From Palsa-504 sp963822765 (GTDB lineage: Bacteria > Actinomycetota > Actinomycetes > Streptosporangiales > Streptosporangiaceae), in the NCBI GenBank assembly GCA_963822765.1, contig CAWGJL010000054.1, positions 186,001 through 250,000 on the forward strand: 64,000 bases of DNA, given 5' to 3'. Below are positions 51,631 through 60,095 of the stretch, in pieces. Numbering within the stretch: position 1 is the stretch's first letter; every line of letters starts with the position of its first letter. The position numbers and the translations under genes are program-made. Below the pieces are notes generated by a model, which was not told the origin of the DNA, searched no databases, and saw only the letters and a list, made by a program, of their open reading frames with translations.

Positions 51631-52256
51631 GGCTTGCCGAGCTTGCGCAGCGCGGCTCGCAGGACCGCGGCGACGTCCACGGTCTCGCCGTTGGCGGCGC
51701 CGATCGTGCCGTCCTCCTCCAGGGCCGCGATCGCCTGGTCGGCGTCACGGGCGGCCCAGCCCAGGTTGACCAGGCCGGACTGCACCTGGTCCCGCCACTG
51801 GGCGGCTCGCTGCGGCCGGGCGCCGGGCAGGCCGCCGGCCGCGCCGCTTTCGCCGGGCGGGCCGAGCCGGTCCCGCAACTCGAGCACGATCCGCTCCGCC
51901 CCTTTCTTGCCGATGCCCGGGACCATGGTCAGCGCGCCGAGATCCTCGGTCGCCACGGCCCGGCGCAGCGCGTCGGGCGCGTGCACGGCCAGCATGGCCA
52001 GCGCCAGGCGGGGACCGACGCCGCTGGCGGTCTGCAGCAGCTCGAAGACGTTCCGCTCGTCGTCGGAGCCGAAGCCGTACAGGGTCAGCGAGTCCTCCCT
52101 GACCACCAGGGAGGTGGCGACCTGGGCCGGCTCGCCCGGCGTGAGCGTGGCCAGGGTGCCCGGCGTGCACTGGACCCGCATCCCGACGCCCCCGACCTGG
52201 ATGACGGCGCCGTCGGGCGCCACCGCGGCGACCGTGCCGTGCAGATGAGCGATCAC
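51627..52256 (-). CDS. ruvA: Holliday junction binding protein RuvA
   Basis: The product is 209 residues: an N-terminal OB domain (MIAHLHGTVAAVAPDGAVIQ), two helix-hairpin-helix motifs (LLQTASGVGPRLALAMLAV and LTMVPGIGKKGAERIVLEL) and a C-terminal UBA-like domain that contacts RuvB, joined by a Gly/Pro/Ala linker. It starts 3 nt after the ruvC stop. Confidence 0.95.
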   Translation of the reverse strand: MIAHLHGTVAAVAPDGAVIQVGGVGMRVQCTPGTLATLTPGEPAQVATSLVVREDSLTLYGFGSDDERNVFELLQTASGVGPRLALAMLAVHAPDALRRAVATEDLGALTMVPGIGKKGAERIVLELRDRLGPPGESGAAGGLPGARPQRAAQWRDQVQSGLVNLGWAARDADQAIAALEEDGTIGAANGETVDVAAVLRAALRKLGKP

Positions 52257-52259
52257 GCC

Positions 52260-52805
52260 CTACCTCCTCATGCTGGCCGCGAGCGGCATCCCGGTGCTCA
52301 GCGGGGACGCGCCACGCCAGATGTGACAGATGGCCAGCGCCAGCGCGTCGGCCGCGTCCGGCGGACGGGGCGGGTCCGAGATCCGCAGCAGCTTGGTCAC
52401 CATGGTCGTCACCTGGTTCTTGTCGGCCCGCCCGTTTCCGGTCACGGCGGCCTTGACCTCGCTGGGCGTGTGGGTGGCGACCGGCAGCCCGCGCCGGGCG
52501 GCGCACACGATCGCGACCGCGCCGGCCTGAGCCGTGCCCATTACCGTCCGCACGTTCTGCTGGCTGAACACCCGCTCGACGGCCACCGCGTCGGGCTGGC
52601 ACGCGTCCAGCCACTGCTCCAGCTCGACCTCGATGGCCAGCAGCCGCGCCGCGATGTCGTCGGCCGCCGAGGTCCTGATCACCCCGACCCGGACCAGGCT
52701 CAGCGCCCGGCCCGGTGCCCCGTCCACCACGCCGACGCCGCACCTGGTCAGCCCGGGGTCGACGCCGAGCACCCGGACCGGGTGCCGCGCATAGGTCAGG
52801 CCCAC
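52260..52805 (-). CDS. ruvC: Crossover junction endodeoxyribonuclease RuvC
   Basis: The product is 181 residues with an RNase H-like resolvase fold. The first catalytic Asp is in VLGVDPGLTRCG, Glu in VAVERVFSQQN, and the pair of Asp in PPDAADALALAICH. GTG at 52805 (MGLTYARHPVRVLG) is preferred because GGAG lies 6 nt before it; upstream ATGs at 52817 and 52841 lack ribosome sites and the latter falls inside the LexA box. Confidence 0.92.
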   Translation of the reverse strand: MGLTYARHPVRVLGVDPGLTRCGVGVVDGAPGRALSLVRVGVIRTSAADDIAARLLAIEVELEQWLDACQPDAVAVERVFSQQNVRTVMGTAQAGAVAIVCAARRGLPVATHTPSEVKAAVTGNGRADKNQVTTMVTKLLRISDPPRPPDAADALALAICHIWRGASPLSTGMPLAASMRR

Positions 52806-52834
52806 GAGGTGCTCCATCCGGCGCGCGAGGTCCA

Positions 52835-52848
52835 CGAACATCTGTTCG
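52835..52848 (-). promoter_or_regulatory. LexA (SOS) box upstream of ruvC
   Basis: CGAACATCTGTTCG is an exact match to the Gram-positive/actinobacterial SOS consensus CGAAC-N4-GTTCG. It ends 30 nt before the ruvC start, so ruvCAB should be repressed by LexA and induced by DNA damage. No second box is evident in the window. Confidence 0.85.
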
Positions 52849-52914
52849 CCACGAACCTACCGGCCCGCGGCGGCCCGGTCGCGTACCGGGGCGGCGTGTT
52901 GCGTGAATTGCCTT

Positions 52915-54163
52915 TCAGAAGGCATCGAGCATGTAGGCGGTCCCGCCGAACGCCGTGTCCAGGGCGGCGTCGTCCCCGGGCGAGCCGCCAGCGGCCAGGG
53001 CCGCCCGGCGCAGCGCGCTGACCGGGGTCCCGGCGTACAGCGCGGCCAGCCCACGCGCTCCCACGGTGAGCGGCACGTCCGGCGGGCGGCCGGCCGATCA
53101 ACGGTTCCAGGGCGCCCCGGCCGTCGCTGACGGCGAGGTCCCAGCGGCCGGAGTTGGCCGGCCGGGCGTCGTCGGCGATGGCCAGCGGCACGCTAAGAGA
53201 CACCGCGGCGGGGAAGCCACGTGCGGCGATGGCGGCCGGGGCGTCGACCACCCGGAGCATCCACATCGAGCGGTGGTGCACGTCCGCGTCGCGCTCGCGG
53301 GTCAGCCACCAGAACGCGTCGGCCGGGCCGACCCGCGCGAATACCTGGTCCGCGATCGAGGCATGCGAGCCGACGTGGGCCCAGAACGCGCGCTGGGCCG
53401 GGGCGGAGATCGCCTGCGCGCCCTCAACGAACAGCGCGTCGTTCCCGTTGTGCCACCGGTAGACGAGGAAGCCGTCGTCGCACAGGTAGGCGTACAGGTC
53501 CGGGTCGGCCAGCGAGCGGGCCACCGACGCGACGTCCCAGGTGATCGGGCCGCAGTCGCGGGACGACTGGTGCACCCGGCCGATGACCGAGATCGCCGCC
53601 TCGGCGTCCGCGGGTGCGGCCCGCCGCAGGCGGGGGGATCCGGCCGCGACGTCCTGGCCGACGGCCAGAACCGTGGGATCGGGCGGCACCAGGTCGCGCA
53701 GCGACCGCGTCGGGATCACGGCGATATCGCGCACGCCAGCCAGTTCCCAGCCCAGTGACCGGTACAACGGCGTCGTCGCCGGGTACAAGGCCGACAACGG
53801 ATAACCGCGCGCTGCCACCTCGTCAAGCAGGGCGGTCATCAGCCGCCTGGCGATGCCCCGGCCGCGGTCCTCGGGTGCCACCTTGACGCTGGCCACGCCG
53901 GCCATCGGCACCGCCCGGCCGCACCACCACTGCCGCATATCGTGGAAGGTGGCCGCGCCGACCGGACGGCCGCCGTCGAAGGCGCCGAGGGACCGGCCTG
54001 CGGCGACCGGGTCCGCGACGGCCCGGCGCCGCTGGTCCCGCCCGGTCCGGCGGGACGGCCCGAAGGACCGTTCGGCCAGGTCGAATTGCGCGTCCAGGTC
54101 GTCGTCGGGACGGACGGCACGGATCAGGACGGGTATCGCATCCGGTTGGTCAGCCACGACCAC
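52915..54163 (-). CDS. Eis-like GNAT acetyltransferase (frameshifted)
   Basis: The product is ~415 residues of the Eis type: an N-terminal GNAT domain (VASVKVAPEDRGRGIARRLM, acetyl-CoA loop near 100; PLYRSLGWE), a second GNAT-like domain, and a C-terminal sterol-carrier-like domain. Near 53090 the frame shifts in a GGCCGGCCG run; the native end (LTVGARGLAALYAGTP, DTAFGGTAYMLDAF-stop) continues in another frame to 52915. The length is one base too many or two too few. Family members acetylate aminoglycosides or other amines. GTG 54157 is an alternative start. It interrupts the usual yebC-ruvC spacing. Confidence 0.82.
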
Positions 54164-54206
54164 CCACCGTACGGCAGGAGCCGGGCGGGCCGGCTACCGG
54201 CCGACG

Positions 54207-54977
54207 TCAGGCCTCGAGCTTCTCCACGATCTCGTCGGAGACCGAGTAGTTGGCGTACACATCCTGCACGTCGTCGGAATCCTCAAGCGCGTCGATCAGC
54301 CGGAATACCCGCTTGGCCTGCTCCTCGTCCAGGTCGATCTCGACGCTGGGCAGGAAGGCCACGTCGGCCGAGTCGTAGTCGATCCCGGCGTCCTGCAGCG
54401 CGGTGCGGGTCGCTACCAGATCGGTCGGCTCGGACACGACCTCGAACGATTCGCCGAGGTCGTTGACCTCCTCGGCGCCCGCTTCGAGCACGGCCGTGAG
54501 CACGTCGTCCTCGGTCACCCCACCCACCTCCCCTCCCCCCCTCTTGTCGACGACGACGACGCCCTTGCGGTGGAACAGGTACGACACCGACCCGGGGTCG
54601 GCCATCGAGCCGCCGTTGCGGCTGAACGCGGTGCGCACGTCCGACGCGGCCCGGTTCCGGTTGTCGGTCAGGCACTCCACCAGGACCGCGACGCCACCAG
54701 GACCGTAGCCCTCGTAGGTAATGTTCTCGTACTGCGCACCGCCGGCCTCGGCACCGCTGCCCCGGCGTACGGCGCGGTCGATGTTGTCGTTCGGGACCGA
54801 GCTCTTCTTCGCCTTCTGAATGGCGTCGTACAGCGTCGGGTTCCCCGCCGGGTCTCCGCCGCCGGTGCGCGCGGCGACCTCGACATTCTTGATCAGCTTG
54901 GCGAACAGCTTGCCGCGCTTGGCGTCGACCACCGCCTTCTTGTGCTTGGTGGTGGCCCACTTGGAGTGGCCGCTCAT
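54207..54977 (-). CDS. yebC: YebC/PmpR family protein
   Basis: The product is 256 residues with the full YebC/TACO1 fold: MSGHSKWATTKHKKAVVDAK at the N-terminus, KAKKSSVPNDNIDRAVRRG, and the central YEGYGPGGVAVLVECLTDNR. It is a DNA-binding or ribosome-linked factor; YebC-type proteins help translate proline-rich stretches, several of which occur here (MltG, SecF tails). It overlaps the pdxT stop by 4 nt (ATGA). Confidence 0.94.
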   Translation of the reverse strand: MSGHSKWATTKHKKAVVDAKRGKLFAKLIKNVEVAARTGGGDPAGNPTLYDAIQKAKKSSVPNDNIDRAVRRGSGAEAGGAQYENITYEGYGPGGVAVLVECLTDNRNRAASDVRTAFSRNGGSMADPGSVSYLFHRKGVVVVDKRGGGEVGGVTEDDVLTAVLEAGAEEVNDLGESFEVVSEPTDLVATRTALQDAGIDYDSADVAFLPSVEIDLDEEQAKRVFRLIDALEDSDDVQDVYANYSVSDEIVEKLEA

Positions 54978-55603
54978 GTGTTTTCCTTCACGATGTCTGC
55001 GAATAGCTCATGGATACGCCGGTCCGGGGTCAGCTCGGGGTGGAAGGCCGTGGCCAGCAGTTGCCCCTGCCGCACCGCGACGATCCTACCGGTGCGCTGC
55101 TCGGTGCCCAGGACGGCGACGTTCTCGCCATTCTGCTCCACCCAGGGGGCCCGGATAAAGACCGCCCGAAGCGGCGCGGCCTCGATTGCGCCCAGGCCGG
55201 CCCGAGGCGCAGCCGCCAAGGTACGAAGCGTGATGTCGCTCTCGAACGAGTCGACCTGACGGCCGAACGCGTTCCGGCGCACGGTCATATCGATCCCGCC
55301 GTAGGTCAGCTGGCCGGCCACGCCGTCGGCGAGGCGGTCGGCCAGCATGATCATCCCGGCACAGGACCCGAACGCGGGCAGGCCGGAGGTGATCAGCTTG
55401 CGCAGCGGCTCAAGCATGTCGAACGCCACGGACAGCCGCCACAGCGTGGTGGACTCGCCGCCCGGGATCACCAGGCCGTCGAGCTGATGAAGCTCTTCGG
55501 GGCGGCGCACCGGCACCGCCCGGGCGCCGGTGTCCTCCAGCGCGCGCAGGTGCTCGGGCACGTCACCCTGCAAGGCGAGCACTCCGATAACCCGCGGCGC
55601 CAT
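54974..55603 (-). CDS. pdxT: Pyridoxal 5'-phosphate synthase glutaminase subunit
   Basis: This ~209-residue class I glutaminase has nucleophile Cys in FGSCAGMIML, the catalytic His/Glu pair in TAFHPELT, and the oxyanion loop PGGESTTL. It supplies ammonia to PdxS. ATG 55603 is preferred to GTG 55606 because GGAGG is 5 nt upstream of the former. It follows pdxS by 92 nt. Confidence 0.95.
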   Translation of the reverse strand: MAPRVIGVLALQGDVPEHLRALEDTGARAVPVRRPEELHQLDGLVIPGGESTTLWRLSVAFDMLEPLRKLITSGLPAFGSCAGMIMLADRLADGVAGQLTYGGIDMTVRRNAFGRQVDSFESDITLRTLAAAPRAGLGAIEAAPLRAVFIRAPWVEQNGENVAVLGTEQRTGRIVAVRQGQLLATAFHPELTPDRRIHELFADIVKENT

Positions 55604-55695
55604 CACCCCTCCAGACGTAACGTAACCACGTTAAAACACCGGAACCGCTGCTCTTCTTCCCGTTTTACCGGGTGCGGCGGCGCGGGCAGCCGCGG

Positions 55696-56610
55696 TTACC
55701 AGCCCCGGCCGGCGTAGTGCTGGTCGGGGGGGAGGGTGTCCAGGTTGATGCCGACCATGGCCTCGCCCAGGCCGCGGGAGACCTTGGCGACCACGTCCGG
55801 GTCGTCGTGGAAGGTGGTGGCCTTCACGATCGCGGCGGCGCGCTTGGCCGGGTCGCCGGACTTGAAGATGCCCGAGCCCACGAACACGCCCTGGGCGCCG
55901 AGCTGCATCATCAGCGCGGCGTCCGCCGGGGTCGCGATGCCGCCCGCGGTGAACAGCACGACCGGCAGCCGCCCCGCCCGGGCCACCTCGGCCACCAGCT
56001 CGTATGGCGCGCCGAGCTCCTTGGCCGCGGTGAACAGCTCCTCGCCGGGCAAACCCGACAGCCGCGCGATCTCGGACCGGACGGACCGCATGTGCCGGGT
56101 CGCCTCGACCACGTTGCCCGTCCCGGCCTCGCCCTTGGAGCGGATCATCGCCGCGCCCTCGGTGATCCGCCGCAGCGCCTCGCCTAGGTTCGTGGCGCCG
56201 CACACGAACGGCACGGTGAACTTCCACTTGTCGACGTGATGGGCCTCGTCGGCCGGGGTGAGCACCTCGGACTCGTCGATGTAGTCGACCCCGATGGCCT
56301 GCAGGACCTGCGCCTCGGCGAAGTGCCCGATCCGGCATTTGGCCATGACCGGGATGGACACCGCGGCGATGATGCCGTCGATCATGTCGGGATCACTCAT
56401 CCGGGCCACGCCGCCCTGGGCCCGGATGTCGGCGGGCACGCGCTCGAGCGCCATCACCGCGACCGCGCCGGCATCCTCGGCGATCTTGGCCTGGTCGGGC
56501 GTGACCACATCCATGATCACGCCGCCTTTGAGCATCTCCGCCATGCCGCGCTTCACCCGTGCGGTCCCCGCGGTGGACTCGGTGGTGGTATCAGCGTTGA
56601 CAGTGGACAC
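55696..56610 (-). CDS. pdxS: Pyridoxal 5'-phosphate synthase lyase subunit
   Basis: This 304-residue TIM-barrel enzyme builds PLP from ribose 5-phosphate, glyceraldehyde 3-phosphate and ammonia. GGVIMDVVTPDQAKIAEDAG (Asp-Lys region), MAKCRIGHFAEAQ (catalytic Lys), and the phosphate-binding GGIATPADAALMMQLG and VGSGIFKS segments are intact. GTG start with GAGG upstream. Confidence 0.96.
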   Translation of the reverse strand: MSTVNADTTTESTAGTARVKRGMAEMLKGGVIMDVVTPDQAKIAEDAGAVAVMALERVPADIRAQGGVARMSDPDMIDGIIAAVSIPVMAKCRIGHFAEAQVLQAIGVDYIDESEVLTPADEAHHVDKWKFTVPFVCGATNLGEALRRITEGAAMIRSKGEAGTGNVVEATRHMRSVRSEIARLSGLPGEELFTAAKELGAPYELVAEVARAGRLPVVLFTAGGIATPADAALMMQLGAQGVFVGSGIFKSGDPAKRAAAIVKATTFHDDPDVVAKVSRGLGEAMVGINLDTLPPDQHYAGRGW

Positions 56611-56640
56611 TCGAACCTCGCTTGATCAATCAGGACTGCT

Positions 56641-57207
56641 TCACACCATCGTATGACCAGCCGGGCCTACCCAGGCGCCGGGCTTGTCCGCGATGAGAGA
56701 GTCGTCTATCTCGAAGAACACCGGGGCCTTCGCGCGGCCGGACAGGCGCAGCACGCGGGCCAGCGGCCGGTTCCGGGCGTCCCGGGTCACCGCGACCAGG
56801 TCGTTGTAGAACTTGCGGGCCACGAACACCTGATACGCAGCCTCCTCGACCTCGGACAGCAGTTCGTCGGCGCCCTCCTTGCCGCTGAGCGAGGCGCGGA
56901 AGTCCGGCTGGCTGAACGCGGCCTGCAGGGCCCGGGTCAGGTCGCTCTCGGCCAGGTCGCGCGGCCGGTCCCCGCCTGGACGGGTGCCGTGCACGGCGCC
57001 GGCCAGCAGCAGGCTGGTGGCCGGGTCGAGCAGCCCGGAGGTGGCCAGTTCCTGGGCCACCGAGCTGCGTCGCAGCAAGGTCACGTCCAGCGCGACGCGG
57101 GCCATGTCCACCCGCGCGTGCAGCCGGTCGATCCGCCCGGCCCGCCAGGACACGTACACCCCGACGAACAGCGCGCCGGCGATGACCAGGATGATGTCGG
57201 CGATCAC
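56641..57207 (-). CDS. Membrane-anchored protein, LemA-like layout
   Basis: The product is 188 residues. One N-terminal transmembrane helix (DIILVIAGALFVGVYVSW) is followed by a helical domain (RIDRLHARVDMARVALDVTL; YNDLVAVTRDARNRPLARVL). The spacing of helices recalls LemA-type proteins, without a clear family motif. It occurs in this pimA-pdxS position in other actinobacteria, but its role is unknown. Its GTG overlaps the pimA stop by 4 nt. Confidence 0.7.
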   Translation of the reverse strand: MIADIILVIAGALFVGVYVSWRAGRIDRLHARVDMARVALDVTLLRRSSVAQELATSGLLDPATSLLLAGAVHGTRPGGDRPRDLAESDLTRALQAAFSQPDFRASLSGKEGADELLSEVEEAAYQVFVARKFYNDLVAVTRDARNRPLARVLRLSGRAKAPVFFEIDDSLIADKPGAWVGPAGHTMV

Positions 57208-58352
57208 GGGAAGTCTCCCGCGTCCTGGGCCACGGCCACCCGGGTCCGGCCGAGCATGACCATCTCGTAGACGCGGATCACGTCGCGGGCCACCACCGAC
57301 CAGTCGTACTGGGCGACGGCGGCCAGCGCGGCGGCCGACAGCCCGGCGCGGCGCGCCGGGTCGTCCAGCAGGCGCCCGGCCACGCGGGCCAGGTCGGCAG
57401 CGTCGCCGACGGCAAACAACTCCCCCGCCTCGCCGCCGTCCAGCAACTGGCGGAACGCGTCGATGTCGCTGGCCACGACGGGCAGCCCGGCCGCCAGCGC
57501 CTCGGCGGTGACGATGCCGAACGACTCGCCGCCGGTGTTCGGCGAGCAGAACACGTCGACCGAGTGCAGCACCCGGACCTTGTCGTCCTCGCTGACCTGC
57601 CCGAGCAGCGCGACCCGGTCCCGCAGGCCCGCGGGCAGGCGGGCCAGCACGTCCTCGGTGTCCGCGGCCGGGCCGGCCACCAGGAGGCGCAGCCCGGGTC
57701 GCTGGGGGCCGAGGATCTCGAACGCCTTGAGCAGGACGGCCAGGCCCTTGCGCGGCTCGTCCATCCGGCCCAGGAAGCCGATGGCGCCGCCCGGGCCGGG
57801 CCAGCCGGGCAGCGGCTCGGCCTTGCGGTAGCGGCGGGTGGCCACGCCGTTGGGGATGACGACCGCGTCGCCGCCGATGTGCTCGACCAGCGTGGTGCGG
57901 GCGGCCTCGGAGACCGCGATCCGGCCGTTGATCTTCTCCAGCGCGGTGCGCAGCACCGGATAGGTGACCACGAGCACCCGCGAGCGCGGGATCGCGGTGT
58001 GCACGGTGGCCACGATCGGACCCGAGGCCACCCAGCAGGCCAGCAGGGACAGGCTGGGGATGCCGGGTTCGTGGACGTGCAGCACGTCGAATCCGCCCTG
58101 GTGCAGCCAGCGCCGGACCCGGCTCACCGACAGGAAGCCGAACGACAGCCGGGCCACCGACCCGTTATAGGGCACGGGCACGGCACGGCCGGCTCCCACC
58201 ACGTAGGGCGGCAGCGGGGTGTCGTCGTCGGCCGGGGAGATGACCGAGACCTCGTGCCCCTCGTCGATCAGGGCTTCGGCCAGGTCCCTGATGTGCTGCT
58301 GGACACCGCCCGGCACATCCCAGGAATACGGGCAGACCATTCCGATCTTCAT
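57204..58352 (-). CDS. pimA: Phosphatidylinositol alpha-mannosyltransferase PimA
   Basis: This 382-residue GT4 enzyme of GT-B fold transfers mannose from GDP-Man to the 2-position of PI. The N-terminal MKIGMVCPYSWDVPGGVQQH (Gly-rich acceptor loop) and the C-terminal E-x7-E motif (ESFGIVTAEALAAG) are intact, as is GFLGRMDEPRKGL for the donor. A frame from patA runs into it only because patA is frameshifted; ATG 58352 with GAGGA is the true start. Confidence 0.94.
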   Translation of the reverse strand: MKIGMVCPYSWDVPGGVQQHIRDLAEALIDEGHEVSVISPADDDTPLPPYVVGAGRAVPVPYNGSVARLSFGFLSVSRVRRWLHQGGFDVLHVHEPGIPSLSLLACWVASGPIVATVHTAIPRSRVLVVTYPVLRTALEKINGRIAVSEAARTTLVEHIGGDAVVIPNGVATRRYRKAEPLPGWPGPGGAIGFLGRMDEPRKGLAVLLKAFEILGPQRPGLRLLVAGPAADTEDVLARLPAGLRDRVALLGQVSEDDKVRVLHSVDVFCSPNTGGESFGIVTAEALAAGLPVVASDIDAFRQLLDGGEAGELFAVGDAADLARVAGRLLDDPARRAGLSAAALAAVAQYDWSVVARDVIRVYEMVMLGRTRVAVAQDAGDFP

Positions 58353-58363
58353 GGCCCGATTCC

Positions 58364-59291
58364 TCATGGATTGCTCCGGGGAGACAGGTCCGCGGTGAAG
58401 ACGCGCTGGAGCATGTGCCAGTCCGCGGGTGTGTTCGGCGATCCCGGCCTCGAAGACCCGGGCCAGTTCCTGGCTCATGGCCGCGATCTTCTCCACCCGG
58501 GTGCCCGACTCGGGTACCGGGATCTCCTGGTAGATGTGCGCGCCCCAGTCCTCCCCCTCGAACCAGGTCGCGACCGGCATCAGCGCGGCGCCGGTGTGCA
58601 CGGCCAGGGCGGCGGTCGCGGCGATCCGCGCCTTCTCCCCGAACATCTCGACCTCGATGCCGGTGTCCTTCAGGTCACGGTCGCTGACCAGGCAGACCAG
58701 GCCGCCGGCGCGCAGCCGCTGAGCGAGGGTGCCGAACGGGCTGTGGCCGCCGGTCAGCGGCAGGACCTCCATCCCCAGGCGCTCGCGGAAGCGGACGAAC
58801 GCCTCGTACACCGATTCCGGCCGCAGCCGCTCGGCGACGGTGGTGAACGAGCCCGCCCCGCGGGCCACGACCCAGGCCCCGGCCTGCTCGAAGTTCCCCA
58901 TGTGCGGCAGCGCGATGACCACGCCCCGGCCGGCCTTCAGGTTGGCGAACAGAGCCTGCTCCCCCGCCGGGTCGATGTGCATCCCGGACAGGATCCGCTC
59001 GACCGGGATGGCCGGCAGCCGGAACGCCTCGAGCCAGTACCGCGCGTAGGAGCGCAGCGCGTCGCGGGACAGGGCCCGCAGTTCCTTGCCGTCCACCTCC
59101 GGGCTGGCGTGCTGATAAGCGAGCACGCGGCGCAGGTTGGCCTCGAGCACCTGGACCTTCGGGCCCTGCCGTCGCCAGGCGATGTCGGCCACCGTGGTGA
59201 ATGCCCATCGCGCCCACGACTCCGGGACGCGGCAGATGAGCTTCCAGCCGAGCTGGTAGGCGAGCCCCGTCAACCGCTCACTGACACCCAT
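58364..59291 (-). CDS. patA: Phosphatidylinositol mannoside acyltransferase PatA (frameshifted 3' end)
   Basis: This is a membrane-associated LpxL/HtrB-like acyltransferase that adds a fatty acid to PIM1/PIM2. HMGNFEQAGAWV carries the catalytic His (HxxNxxx(E)-like), followed by LVSDRDLKDTG. At HTR (about 58425) the frame departs; the conserved end (ADWHMLQRVFTADLSPRSNP-stop) is in another frame, ending at 58364. There is one C too many or two bases too few. Without correction the frame fuses to pimA. ATG 59291 gives the family N-terminus; 59321 overlaps pgsA. Confidence 0.87.
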
Positions 59292-59313
59292 GACCCCGAC
59301 AAACCAGCCTTCC

Positions 59314-59925
59314 TCACCCATCCACCGGAGGCCGGGCGGCCCGGTGGACCGCGTGTACCCGCTGCGCGAACGTAAAGGCGCTTCCCGCCGCGAGCGCCCA
59401 GAGCCCCACGTTGAGAATGTACGGCACGCCGAGGCCGGATACGCCGACCGCGATCAGCGAGATGAGCATGCGCTCGGGCCGTTCGATCAGGCCCACGTCG
59501 CACTCCAGCCCGAGGCCCTCGGCCCGGGCCTTGGTATAGGACACGAGTATCCCCGCGACCAGGCAGAACAGCGACACCCCGCCGAGCAGCGGGTCGTGAC
59601 CGCCGCGGAAGAACCAGATCACCAGGCCGCTGAAGATGCCGGCGTCGGCGATCCGGTCCAGGGTCGAGTCCAGGAACGCACCCCAGTTCCCGCTGGTGCC
59701 CTTGATCCGGGCCAGCACGCCGTCCAGCATGTCCAGGAGCACGAAGATCGTGCAGGTCAGGGCGCCGGGGAACAGCTCGCCGATCGGGAACAGACCGAGC
59801 GCCCCGCCCGCCACGCCCACGGTGCCGACGATCGTGATCGCGTTCGCCGTAACCGGAGTACGCGCCAGGGCCGCGCCGACCGGAGTGAAAACGCGGGTCA
59901 TGACGGGCCGTAGCGGGTTCAGCAT
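59314..59925 (-). CDS. pgsA: Phosphatidylinositol phosphate synthase (CDP-alcohol phosphatidyltransferase)
   Basis: This 203-residue polytopic enzyme joins CDP-diacylglycerol to inositol 1-phosphate. The complete signature DG-x2-AR-x8-G-x3-D-x3-D is present (DGVLARIKGTSGNWGAFLDS-TLD, about 67-89). It starts the PI/PIM lipid cluster pgsA-patA-pimA. Its ATG at 59925 is close to the divergent EF-G2 region. Confidence 0.94.
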   Translation of the reverse strand: MLNPLRPVMTRVFTPVGAALARTPVTANAITIVGTVGVAGGALGLFPIGELFPGALTCTIFVLLDMLDGVLARIKGTSGNWGAFLDSTLDRIADAGIFSGLVIWFFRGGHDPLLGGVSLFCLVAGILVSYTKARAEGLGLECDVGLIERPERMLISLIAVGVSGLGVPYILNVGLWALAAGSAFTFAQRVHAVHRAARPPVDG

Positions 59926-60095
59926 GGCCGTCCGATAATACGGTGTCGGCCCGGGAGGTTTTGCGCTGGGCCTGGCGAGACGCCGGCTTCACCTCCTGGT
60001 CACCGGGAAGATTCTTTACGTGGGGGTTGTGGTCACGGCGCTCGCGGGTTAAGGCTGGTCGTGCGCAGCATCAAGTCGCAAGGAGGCGAAGGCAA

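Noticed and set aside
57204..59321. Apparent PatA-PimA fusion protein
   Set aside because: The join is out of frame relative to the conserved PatA end (ADWHMLQR...); PimA has its own ATG and GAGGA site, so this is a frameshift artefact, not a fusion.
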